Assembly: GCA_964586425.1 (NCBI GenBank)
Contig: CAZPHI010000001.1
Coordinates: forward strand, 1 to 64,000
Direction of reading: 5' to 3'
Origin: CAZPHI01 sp964586425
GTDB taxonomy: Bacteria > Bacillota > Clostridia > Lachnospirales > Lachnospiraceae
DNA: 64,000 nt
In this document: positions 17,169-25,216 of the stretch, in pieces
How positions within the stretch are numbered: the stretch's first letter is position 1
Layout: each line of letters opens with the position of its first letter
Notes under the pieces: generated by a model
Told to the model about the DNA's origin: nothing
Databases searched by the model: none
The model's input: the letters and a program-made list of their open reading frames with translations, nothing else
Program-made: the position numbers and the translations under genes

Positions 17169-18800
17169 ATGTACAATATTGGAAATAATGATTACTCAAA
17201 ATACAATAATTATTTTACTTCAGAAGGCGTAACAAGTAATACTGCGCCCTCTGGAGATATCAATTTGTCTAAAATTCAAGATTCAATCCTTAACTCAATG
17301 TTAGAAGGGGATTTGTTCAATGCAACGATTTCTGATGTTAATAATGACCATGTTAGTTTAACGCTTAATGGTGGGAAGACATTAACTGCAATTCTAGATT
17401 CATCTGTTAATAATATGACTCTTACTAAAGGGCAGAATATAACATTTATGATTAATAAAAATTCTGATTCAATAATATCCATAAAACCAGTAGAAACCAA
17501 TCTTCAAGCAGATATTACTATATCCAAGGCTCTAGATGCTGCTAATCTAGTATATACCAAACGTAATGGAGACATGGTTCGAGAGATGATGAATTATAAT
17601 ATGTCGATTGATAAACAATCCTTGAATCAAATGATTAAAGAATTGAATATATATCCAGATGAAGATATCTCCAATCTGATAAGGATGGTTAAACTTAATA
17701 TTCCACTTACGGATGATAATATTGCTCAATTTAAAGCATATACAAGCTATGAGCAGAATATATCCGGACAACTTGATATAATGTCAAATCAAATCAGCGA
17801 CTTTATTGCACAACTTGCGGATACACTTGAATTTGGAGACAATACGTCACTAGCTGCTGTCAATAATACTATTAATAATCTTATTGAAAGCTTGTATAGC
17901 GAGATTAATGAATCTGAGATTAGAGATGTGTTAGCAGATGCACTGCCTGATGATGAACGAATAAAGCTTTCGAATGAATTACAATCATTGGTTCAAGATA
18001 ATGATAGTGAGATTTTACATGCATTAAATCAATATTCAGATACGGTTGCTAAGGGTGATATTAATGTTAAGGATGCATTAACACAATTGGCAGATATAAT
18101 CAAGGATATGAAATCTACTGATTCTACGGATTTAGAGATGTTACATAATCTGCTTAATAGTAAAACCATGGAAAATCTGATTAAAAGTGCAGTAAGAGAT
18201 ACTCTTAATTTAAAACCATCTGATATAACAAAAGATGATGCAATAAAAGAATTTTATGCACGTGCCCTAAAAACAATGGACAATATTGATGATGCAGTCA
18301 AGGACGGTAAAACAGAAAGCTTGTCAAAATCGATTAATACGGTAAGAAGTAATATTAATTTTATGAATACAATTAATAATGATTTTACATATGTTCAGCT
18401 TCCTGTAAAATTCCAACAAAGTGAAGCGAACGGAGAACTGTATGTGTATACAAATAAAAAGAGTATGATTGAACATCCGGATGATATCAGCGCATTGTTA
18501 CATCTTGATATGGAGAACCTAGGTCCAGTTGATATATATGTTAAGTTAAAGGAAAAGCATGTATCTACTAACTTTTGCTTGGAAAGTGAAGAGATGCTTG
18601 ATTTTGTATATGAACATATTGATATGCTTAACAAAAGATTGGAAAAGCTTGGATACAATATGACATTTGAGATGCATGTTAATGATAATGACTCGGATAA
18701 TATGGAGCTATCAAATAAAAAAAATCCGATTGATGTACTTGGAGGTGCTAATGTTTCTTCACATTATATAAGCCAATACACATTCGATTATAAAGCATAG
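17169..18800 (+). CDS. ylqG: FliK-like protein of the YlqG type, outside any flagellar cluster
   Basis: 543 residues, acidic and Asn/Asp/Ser-rich. The last 130 residues resemble the C-terminal hook-length domain of FliK: LPVKFQQSEANGELYVYTNKK, then LLHLDMENLGPVDIYVKLKEKH and VYEHIDMLNKRLEKLGYNM. The N-terminal part (about 35-95) has a short beta region (FNATISDVNNDHVSLTLNGG), and the middle is helical. In Bacillus subtilis the gene after rnhB, ylqG, has the same architecture, followed by ylqH. No other flagellar gene is in the window. It starts 4 bp after the rnhB stop and is translationally close to it. Its cellular function is unknown. Confidence 0.75.
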   Translation: MYNIGNNDYSKYNNYFTSEGVTSNTAPSGDINLSKIQDSILNSMLEGDLFNATISDVNNDHVSLTLNGGKTLTAILDSSVNNMTLTKGQNITFMINKNSDSIISIKPVETNLQADITISKALDAANLVYTKRNGDMVREMMNYNMSIDKQSLNQMIKELNIYPDEDISNLIRMVKLNIPLTDDNIAQFKAYTSYEQNISGQLDIMSNQISDFIAQLADTLEFGDNTSLAAVNNTINNLIESLYSEINESEIRDVLADALPDDERIKLSNELQSLVQDNDSEILHALNQYSDTVAKGDINVKDALTQLADIIKDMKSTDSTDLEMLHNLLNSKTMENLIKSAVRDTLNLKPSDITKDDAIKEFYARALKTMDNIDDAVKDGKTESLSKSINTVRSNINFMNTINNDFTYVQLPVKFQQSEANGELYVYTNKKSMIEHPDDISALLHLDMENLGPVDIYVKLKEKHVSTNFCLESEEMLDFVYEHIDMLNKRLEKLGYNMTFEMHVNDNDSDNMELSNKKNPIDVLGGANVSSHYISQYTFDYKA

Positions 18801-18834
18801 CTTTATTAAGATATTCATATAGATTGGAGTTCCT

Positions 18835-19125
18835 ATGGATAATACAGATAAAAGAGAGAAAACAAAAACAGCGGTTGCTATTGCATATGAACCTGGAGAA
18901 GAGGCACCAAAGATTCTTGCTTCAGGCAAAGGTGTGCTTGCAGATAAAATAATAGAAAAGGCCAAAGAGGCAGATGTACCTCTTTACAAAGATGATAAAC
19001 TATCTCAGACATTATCAAAGCTTGAAATAGGCGATATGATTCCACCTGAATTATATTCGGTTGTTGCTGAAATTCTTGTATTCGTAGATGACTGCGATAA
19101 GATCAAATCAAAGATGGCAAAATAA
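18835..19125 (+). CDS. ylqH: Stand-alone FlhB C-terminal domain protein of the YlqH type
   Basis: 96 residues. It matches only the cytoplasmic tail of the type III export switch protein FlhB: AVAIAYEPGEEAPKILASGKGVLADKIIEKA, VPLYKDDKLSQTLSKLEIGDMIPPELYSVVAEILVFV. The membrane part is absent, and so is the NPTH autocleavage site: the equivalent place reads EKTKT just before AVAIAY, so the piece begins where the cleaved FlhB tail begins. TTGGAG precedes the ATG by 6 bp. It follows the FliK-like gene by 34 bp, as ylqG-ylqH in Bacillus. FliK and FlhB tail contact each other in flagella, so this pair may also interact; that is inference. Confidence 0.82.
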   Translation: MDNTDKREKTKTAVAIAYEPGEEAPKILASGKGVLADKIIEKAKEADVPLYKDDKLSQTLSKLEIGDMIPPELYSVVAEILVFVDDCDKIKSKMAK

Positions 19126-19143
19126 TAAAGGAGAGATATACGC

Positions 19144-19500
19144 TTGGGGAAAGAAAACAATCACATAAAGGGTGTTTATTACGAGAATGTAGCAAAAGAA
19201 TTATTAATTAAGAATGGATATACAATTGTTGAAACTAATTATAGGTGTCGCATCGGTGAAATAGATATAATCGCAAGAAATGAAGGATATCTGGTATTCG
19301 TAGAAGTAAAGTATAGAAGCAATGCTAATCTTGGGAATCCTTTAGAGGCAATTGATTATAAAAAGCAGTTAAAGATCCGTAGATGTGCTCAGGACTACCT
19401 GCAAAGAAGAGGGCTTAGCGAGAACACGCTGTGCCGTTTTGATGCGATTGGTATCACGGGAAGTACTGGTGTAATTGATTTGATTAAGGATGCGTTTTGA
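19144..19500 (+). CDS. yraN: YraN family protein (UPF0102), endonuclease-like fold
   Basis: 118 residues. It starts at TTG 19144 with AAAGGAGA 9 bp upstream; no ATG fits. The core GEIDIIARNEGYLVFVEVKYR carries the D...ExK pattern of the restriction-endonuclease fold. YraN is widespread beside rnhB and its function is not settled. Confidence 0.9.
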   Translation: MGKENNHIKGVYYENVAKELLIKNGYTIVETNYRCRIGEIDIIARNEGYLVFVEVKYRSNANLGNPLEAIDYKKQLKIRRCAQDYLQRRGLSENTLCRFDAIGITGSTGVIDLIKDAF

Positions 19501-19530
19501 TTTTATAATGAAAAGAGGTAATTAAAAGGA

Positions 19531-20361
19531 ATGAATTCAACTACAAAAATTAATTATAAGAATGAGATACCATATATTACTTCTGAGTGTCTTGAAGGTT
19601 TTGATTGGATAAATCATTGCTTTTCTACCAGACAGGGAGGTACAAGTAGTGGGATATTTGAGTCTATGAACCTTAGCTTTCAGAGAGGAGATAATCCAGA
19701 GGCTGTAATGGAAAATTATCGCAGAATGGCTTTGGTTATGGAATGTGAGCTCAATGATTTTGTATGCACAAAACAAACACATACAGCTAATGTAATGGAA
19801 GCTACAAAAGAATCAGCAGGTATGGGTGTGGTACGAAATCAGAATTATGATGATATTGATGGTCTTGTAACAAATCAGCCAGGATTATGTCTTGTTACAG
19901 CACATGCTGATTGCGTCCCTTTGTATTTTGTTGATGCGAATAAGCACTGTATAGGACTTTCACATGCAGGGTGGCGTGGAACAGTCAAAAACATTGCCCA
20001 GAATACAATAGATTTGATGAATGGATTGTATGGTTCTAATCCAAAGGACATTGTGGCATATATCGGTCCATCCATATGTAAAAAATGCTATGAAGTCAGT
20101 GAAGATGTTGCAATTGAATTTAGAAATGTATATAATGATAAAGAATTGTCAGACATCCTTATTGATAAAGGTAATGGCAAGTATCTTCTTGATTTACACA
20201 TGGCTAATAAGGTTAATATGATTAATGCAGGGATGAATGCTGATAGAATCGATATAACCAGCATATGTACTAATTGTAATCCACAGCTGTTGTTTTCTCA
20301 TAGAGCATCAAAAGGACAACGTGGTGGAATGTGTGCATTTATGATGATAAAAAACAAATAA
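19531..20361 (+). CDS. pgeF: Peptidoglycan editing factor PgeF (YlmD/YfiH family)
   Basis: 276 residues. Copper/zinc-type multifunctional enzyme of the former laccase-like family; members act as purine nucleoside phosphorylase and, in E. coli, remove mis-incorporated serine from peptidoglycan precursors. The metal ligands are visible: His in KQTHTANV, Cys in TAHADCVPLYF and His in SHAGWRGTVKN. CFSTRQGGTSSG near the N-terminus is also typical. AGAGG lies 11 bp upstream of the ATG. Weakly linked by operon context to yraN. Confidence 0.92.
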   Translation: MNSTTKINYKNEIPYITSECLEGFDWINHCFSTRQGGTSSGIFESMNLSFQRGDNPEAVMENYRRMALVMECELNDFVCTKQTHTANVMEATKESAGMGVVRNQNYDDIDGLVTNQPGLCLVTAHADCVPLYFVDANKHCIGLSHAGWRGTVKNIAQNTIDLMNGLYGSNPKDIVAYIGPSICKKCYEVSEDVAIEFRNVYNDKELSDILIDKGNGKYLLDLHMANKVNMINAGMNADRIDITSICTNCNPQLLFSHRASKGQRGGMCAFMMIKNK

Positions 20362-20400
20362 ACATACTGTTGTCATATATGATAACAATGGAGGACTAGA

Positions 20401-21069
20401 ATGGAAAAGATAGAAGAAACTCTTGAATCATTAGCAGATAATCCAATGATAATAAAAGATTTATTTGAGCAGAATGCAAAGTTTCAGGAGATGTTTATGA
20501 TGTATCGTTGTGGAATTCGTGAGGTACAGACTAAGCTTGAAGTGTTGAATGATGAGTTCAAAATTAATAGTAAAAGAAATCCAATAGATAGTATACGTTC
20601 AAGAGTGAAGGAACCAATGAGCCTTTATCAAAAGATGAAAAAACGTGGAATACCATTGACTGTTGAGGATATACGAGAGAATATATTCGATGTTGCAGGA
20701 ATCAGAGTTGTGTGCCCATTTATAGATGATATATATGCCGTAGCCGATATGCTTGCACGTCAGGATGATATAAAAATCTTACAGGTAAAGGATTATATTA
20801 AGAATCCAAAGCCTAATGGATATAGAAGCTTGCATTATGTAATTGAAGTTCCAATATTCTTATCAGACAGAACAGAACATGTTAATGTGGAAGTTCAGAT
20901 AAGAACCATTGCTATGAACTTCTGGGCAGCCCTTGAGCATCAGATTCATTACAAAAAGTTCGATGATGAATCAATGCCTGATATAGTTGCTGAACTGACA
21001 GAATGTGCTCAGGCAATCTATAATTCAGATGTCAAGATGCAGTCAATTAGAAAGAAGATTCCTCATTAA
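20401..21069 (+). CDS. Small alarmone synthetase (RelQ/SAS type)
   Basis: 222 residues: a lone synthetase domain with no hydrolase or TGS domain. It transfers pyrophosphate from ATP to GDP or GTP. Seen: the ATP-binding RVKEPMSLYQKMKKR, DVAGIRVVCPFIDDIY, the G-loop PNGYRSLHYV and the catalytic EVQIRTIAMNFWAALEHQIHYKK. It is close to RelQ (YjbM) in length. A second synthetase lies at 33.1 kb in the window. AATGGAGGAC precedes the ATG; a bidirectional terminator follows. Confidence 0.92.
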   Translation: MEKIEETLESLADNPMIIKDLFEQNAKFQEMFMMYRCGIREVQTKLEVLNDEFKINSKRNPIDSIRSRVKEPMSLYQKMKKRGIPLTVEDIRENIFDVAGIRVVCPFIDDIYAVADMLARQDDIKILQVKDYIKNPKPNGYRSLHYVIEVPIFLSDRTEHVNVEVQIRTIAMNFWAALEHQIHYKKFDDESMPDIVAELTECAQAIYNSDVKMQSIRKKIPH

Positions 21070-21082
21070 TAATAGTTCCTAT

Positions 21083-21122
21083 AAAAAAGCAGCTCTGGTT
21101 ATATGACTAGAGCTGCTTTCGC
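21083..21122. terminator. Bidirectional terminator between convergent genes
   Basis: AAAGCAGCTCT (21086-21096) pairs perfectly with AGAGCTGCTTT (21109-21119). A-rich before and T-rich after, so it can serve both the alarmone synthetase gene and the minus-strand gene. Confidence 0.85.
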
Positions 21123-21136
21123 GTTGTTGTATTGGG

Positions 21137-21961
21137 TTATTTGGTATCGTCCTTTTCCTTCAATTCTTTCTGAGCACGTTCGTATCTTTCAAGTTCAACT
21201 CGTTCACGAATTCTTTTCTTCTTTGCTTTTACGTTAGCGTATTCAACAATACCAATAATAGCTGCAAGAATTACTATTGGAATTAAAAGTGCATAAACTG
21301 TACCGATAATTTCATTGAATGTAGAGGATTCAGAAAGGCTTGCTTTTACCTCTGTAAATGTTGTGTTATCAATAACAGTTTTCAACATATCCTTGGCCTG
21401 AGCAGATAATTCTTTAGTACTCTGCATTGTGAATGTAATTGCTTTACCTCGCATTACAGTGTAATAGATATCAACATATGTTGTAGTCTCAGGTGATTTG
21501 TTGATTGATGAAATCATATAAAATCTTGCCTTGTCATTGGAATATGATTTATATTCTGTAACGGTACTTTCCTGCGAACTTTCGATATTCTCTTTATATG
21601 AATTAAGTCCTTCATTGAATTCTGAATTATTAAGTTCTAAGAATCCTTTATCTTCTGTTGTATTACCACTAATAACTATTTCGTATGAGATATCCTCTGG
21701 AAACATCTCCATATAGATGTTGTATTTGGAGAAGAGAATCTTTAATTCTTCTGCATCAGCATTAAGAAGTGAAAGATTAGGGTCTGCGCTAGTTACTGCT
21801 CTAGTTATAACCTTCAAATCTGTTGGAACCTCAACGATTATATCAAGATCTGATGTACTATAAGTATTGGTAGCAGCTATACAGCTAATTGTTGATGCAA
21901 GTAGTAATGCCATACAGAGCAGAATACTCAAATTTCTTTTGATTAGTTTTTTAAATTTCAA
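21137..21961 (-). CDS. Exported single-pass membrane protein of unknown function
   Basis: 274 residues. The start codon is TTG (complement of 21959-21961) with a strong GGAGGT 6 bp upstream. A signal peptide (RNLSILLCMALLLASTISCIAA) is followed by an outside domain of about 180 residues with no motif I know, a membrane helix near residues 218-242 (IIGTVYALLIPIVILAAIIGIVEY), and a highly charged basic/acidic cytoplasmic tail (KAKKKRIRERVELERYERAQKELKEK). Topology: N-out, C-in. It has its own promoter and convergent terminator, so is monocistronic. Confidence 0.78.
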   Translation of the reverse strand: MKFKKLIKRNLSILLCMALLLASTISCIAATNTYSTSDLDIIVEVPTDLKVITRAVTSADPNLSLLNADAEELKILFSKYNIYMEMFPEDISYEIVISGNTTEDKGFLELNNSEFNEGLNSYKENIESSQESTVTEYKSYSNDKARFYMISSINKSPETTTYVDIYYTVMRGKAITFTMQSTKELSAQAKDMLKTVIDNTTFTEVKASLSESSTFNEIIGTVYALLIPIVILAAIIGIVEYANVKAKKKRIRERVELERYERAQKELKEKDDTK

Positions 21962-21997
21962 ATTTGTACCTCCAATATTTTTTCAAACTTAAAATTG

Positions 21998-22026
21998 AAT
22001 ATAGCATAAATGTAGACAAATTGCAA
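21998..22026 (-). promoter_or_regulatory. Promoter of the exported membrane protein gene
   Basis: On the minus strand TTGCAA (22021-22026), 17 bp, TATATT (21998-22003) with TGC before the -10 (extended -10). About 37 bp before the start codon. Confidence 0.65.
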
Positions 22027-22083
22027 TTTTATTGGTATTATATATTAGTTGCAGGATTTACGAAAAGTGCATATTTAGTGAGC

Positions 22084-22112
22084 TTCATAATAATATATTA
22101 AATTTTTATTAT
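22084..22112 (+). promoter_or_regulatory. Probable promoter of the der-plsY-gpsA operon
   Basis: TTCATA (22084-22089) and TATTAT (22107-22112) are 17 bp apart, 50 bp before the der start. The -35 is only a partial match. Confidence 0.45.
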
Positions 22113-22162
22113 AAGAGAGTGTATTAATCATAAATTAAAATAGCAGCATGGAGGTTAAATAT

Positions 22163-23491
22163 ATGAGCAAACCCGTAGTAGCCGTAGTTGGGCGCCCTAA
22201 TGTTGGTAAATCAACATTATTTAATGTTCTCGCCGGAGAGCAGATTTCTATTGTTAAAGACACCCCGGGTGTAACACGAGACAGAATATATGCTGAAGTC
22301 ACATGGCTTGACAAAGCATTTACACTTATTGATACAGGTGGTATTGAACCAGACAGCAATGATGTGATTCTTTCACAGATGCGTGAGCAGGCTGAAATCG
22401 CAATTGAAACAGCTGATGTAATTATGTTCATGACAGATGTAAGACAGGGACTTGTTGATTCTGATGCTAAGGTGGCAGATATGCTTAGACGTTCAAAGAA
22501 GCCAGTAATCTTAGTTGTTAATAAGGTCGACAATTTTGACAAGTTTATGCCAGATGTATATGAATTCTATAATCTTGGTATTGGTGATCCAATTCCTATT
22601 TCTGCTTCAAGCCGTCTTGGTTTAGGCGAATTGCTTGATACTGTAATTGGACATTTTAAAGATGATGAAGGAATTCCAGAAGAAGATGAGCGACCAAGAA
22701 TTGCAATTGTTGGTAAGCCTAATGTTGGTAAATCATCAATTATTAATAAGCTTCTTGGTGAGAATCGTGTTATTGTATCAGATATAGCAGGTACAACACG
22801 AGATGCTATTGATACAACAATTGTACATGATGGAAAAGAATATGTATTTATTGATACCGCAGGATTAAGACGAAAAAGCAAAATCAAAGAAGAGCTTGAA
22901 AGATATAGTATTATCCGTACAGTTACAGCTGTTGAACGTGCAGATGTTGTTCTTATGGTAATCGATGCAGTTGAAGGTGTTACAGAACAAGATGCTAAGA
23001 TTGCCGGAATAGCGCATGAACGTGGTAAAGGTGTCATTATTGTTGTTAACAAGTGGGATGCAGTTGAGAAGAATGATAAAACAATATATGAGCATACAAG
23101 GAATATCAAAGATATTCTTGCATTTATGCCTTATGCAGAAATCGTATTTGTTTCAGCGTTAACAGGTCAAAGACTTGTTAAATTATATGATGTTATAGAT
23201 ATGGTAATTGAGTATCAGTCACTTCGAGTTGCAACTGGTGTCCTTAATGAAATAATGACAGAGGCTATAGCTATGCAGCAACCACCTTCAGACAAGGGAA
23301 AACGTCTGAAGTTATACTATATTACTCAGGTTGCAATTAAACCACCAACATTTGTAATATTCGTTAATGACAGGGCGTTGATGCATTTCTCATACACAAG
23401 ATATATTGAGAATAAGATTCGTGAATCATTCGGTTTTGCAGGAACATCTCTCAAATTCATTATTAGAGAACGAAAAGAAAAAGAACAATAA
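22163..23491 (+). CDS. der: Ribosome-assembly GTPase Der (EngA)
   Basis: 442 residues. It has two GTPase domains in tandem, the hallmark of Der, plus a KH-like C-terminal domain. G1 motifs are GRPNVGKST (about 9-17) and GKPNVGKSS (about 183-191); DTPGVTRDR and DIAGTTRDAID are the switch regions, with NKVDN and NKWDA as G4. Der is required for 50S assembly. ATG at 22163 is chosen over 22148, because the latter lies inside the GGAGG site. Confidence 0.97.
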   Translation: MSKPVVAVVGRPNVGKSTLFNVLAGEQISIVKDTPGVTRDRIYAEVTWLDKAFTLIDTGGIEPDSNDVILSQMREQAEIAIETADVIMFMTDVRQGLVDSDAKVADMLRRSKKPVILVVNKVDNFDKFMPDVYEFYNLGIGDPIPISASSRLGLGELLDTVIGHFKDDEGIPEEDERPRIAIVGKPNVGKSSIINKLLGENRVIVSDIAGTTRDAIDTTIVHDGKEYVFIDTAGLRRKSKIKEELERYSIIRTVTAVERADVVLMVIDAVEGVTEQDAKIAGIAHERGKGVIIVVNKWDAVEKNDKTIYEHTRNIKDILAFMPYAEIVFVSALTGQRLVKLYDVIDMVIEYQSLRVATGVLNEIMTEAIAMQQPPSDKGKRLKLYYITQVAIKPPTFVIFVNDRALMHFSYTRYIENKIRESFGFAGTSLKFIIRERKEKEQ

Positions 23492-23524
23492 ATAAAGACG
23501 TTCAAGATGGAGGAATAAAATACA

Positions 23525-24172
23525 ATGGAACGTATAGTATCTATTATAGTTGGTTACCTTATTGGAGCATTATTACAAAGTGGCTATTGGATTGGTAAGA
23601 TGCATCATATGGACATAAGAGAATACGGAAGCGGTAATCTGGGAACAACTAATGTATCAAGAGTACTAGGCAAGAAGGCAGGTAAAATCACATATCTTGT
23701 TGATTGCCTTAAGGCCGTACTTGCTGCATTAATTGTATATATTATATATAATGGTCAGTCAAAAGAGCAGTTATTAATCTATGTACTGTATAGTGGACTT
23801 GGAATTGTATTAGGACATAACTTTCCATTTTACTTAAAGTTCAAAGGTGGTAAAGGCATCGCTGCAACATCTGGCGTTGTATTATCATTACTTCCATATA
23901 ATTGGGTTTTAACGATACTCGGATTTCTTACATTCACAGGCTTTACATTCCTTACAAAATACGTATCAGTTGGTTCGCTTGTGTTTGTAGGCGCTTTCTG
24001 TGTGGAATTTTTCGTGTTTGGACAGGTTGGATGGCTTGGAATAACAGAGGTTCCATTAGAATGCTACATATTAGTTGTAATAATTACACTTCTGGCCTAT
24101 ATAAGACATAGTGCTAATATTGGCAGATTGCTTAAAGGTACAGAACGTAAAATAGGTCAAAAGAAAGATTGA
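23525..24172 (+). CDS. plsY: Glycerol-3-phosphate acyltransferase PlsY
   Basis: 215 residues, an integral membrane enzyme with about five to seven membrane helices. It acylates glycerol-3-phosphate using the acyl-phosphate made by PlsX (1.4 kb). The motifs REYGSGNLGTTNVSRVLGKKAG and GHNFPFYLKFKGGKGIAATSG are diagnostic. It lies between der and gpsA; gpsA makes its glycerol-3-phosphate substrate, so the neighbours form one pathway. Confidence 0.95.
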   Translation: MERIVSIIVGYLIGALLQSGYWIGKMHHMDIREYGSGNLGTTNVSRVLGKKAGKITYLVDCLKAVLAALIVYIIYNGQSKEQLLIYVLYSGLGIVLGHNFPFYLKFKGGKGIAATSGVVLSLLPYNWVLTILGFLTFTGFTFLTKYVSVGSLVFVGAFCVEFFVFGQVGWLGITEVPLECYILVVIITLLAYIRHSANIGRLLKGTERKIGQKKD

Positions 24173-24182
24173 GGTATAAATA

Positions 24183-25196
24183 ATGGCAAAAATTAGTATA
24201 TTAGGAGCAGGCAGCTGGGGAATAGCAATAGCAATGCTTCTTAATAATAACGGACATGATATAACAGTATGGTCTGTACTTGAAGATGAGATAGCTATGC
24301 TTAATGAAAAGCATGAACATACAAGATGCCTTCCAGGTGTTAAGCTTCCTGATTCAATCAAATTCACAACTGAGCTTGAAGCAACAATTAAAAATGCTGA
24401 TTTATGCGTACTTGCTGTGGCATCGCCTTATACAAGAAGTACAGCTAAGCTTTTAGCACCTTATGTTGCACAGAATCAGATTATTGTTAATGTTGGTAAA
24501 GGTATTGAGGAGAATTCATTACTTACCCTTTGCCAGGCTATAGAACAGGAGATTCCACAGGCACAGGTTGCTGTACTTTCAGGACCTAGCCATGCAGAAG
24601 AGGTTGGCCGTGGTATTCCTACAACATGTGTAGTTGGAGCTCACAAAAAAGCGACTGCTGAGTATATTCAGAATATATTCATGAGCAAAGTTTTTCGTGT
24701 ATATACAAGCCCTGATATGCTTGGTATATGTCTGGGAGGTGCTCTAAAGAATGTAATTGCACTTGCTGCAGGTATGGCTGATGGTCTTGGATATGGAGAT
24801 AATACTAAGGCTGCACTTATTACTAGAGGTATAACAGAGATAGCAAGACTTGGTGTTGCTATGGGTGGCAAACTTCAGACATTCTCTGGCCTTTCAGGTA
24901 TTGGAGATCTTATTGTAACATGTGCAAGTATGCATAGTCGTAACAGACGAGCAGGTATTCTTATTGGAAAAGGATATACAATGCAGGAAGCTATGGATGA
25001 AGTACAGATGGTAGTAGAAGGTGTATATTCTGCAAAAGCTGCACTTGCACTTGCTAAAAAGTATAATATCTCAATGCCAATTGTTGAACATGTTAATGCA
25101 ATATTGTTCGATGGTAAAAAAGCTGCTGATGCAGTTTCTGAATTAATGCTTCGTGATAAGACTCATGAAAGCACTGATCTTCCTTGGGAAGAATAA
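24183..25196 (+). CDS. gpsA: Glycerol-3-phosphate dehydrogenase [NAD(P)+]
   Basis: 337 residues. It reduces dihydroxyacetone phosphate to glycerol-3-phosphate for PlsY. The Rossmann motif is ILGAGSWGIAIAMLL at the N-terminus; SGPSHAEEVGRGIPT and GALKNVIALAAGMADGLGYGDNTKAALITRG are family signatures, with the catalytic Lys in GALKNV. It starts 10 bp after plsY. Confidence 0.96.
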   Translation: MAKISILGAGSWGIAIAMLLNNNGHDITVWSVLEDEIAMLNEKHEHTRCLPGVKLPDSIKFTTELEATIKNADLCVLAVASPYTRSTAKLLAPYVAQNQIIVNVGKGIEENSLLTLCQAIEQEIPQAQVAVLSGPSHAEEVGRGIPTTCVVGAHKKATAEYIQNIFMSKVFRVYTSPDMLGICLGGALKNVIALAAGMADGLGYGDNTKAALITRGITEIARLGVAMGGKLQTFSGLSGIGDLIVTCASMHSRNRRAGILIGKGYTMQEAMDEVQMVVEGVYSAKAALALAKKYNISMPIVEHVNAILFDGKKAADAVSELMLRDKTHESTDLPWEE

Positions 25197-25216
25197 TATT
25201 AAAATAAGGAAATATT

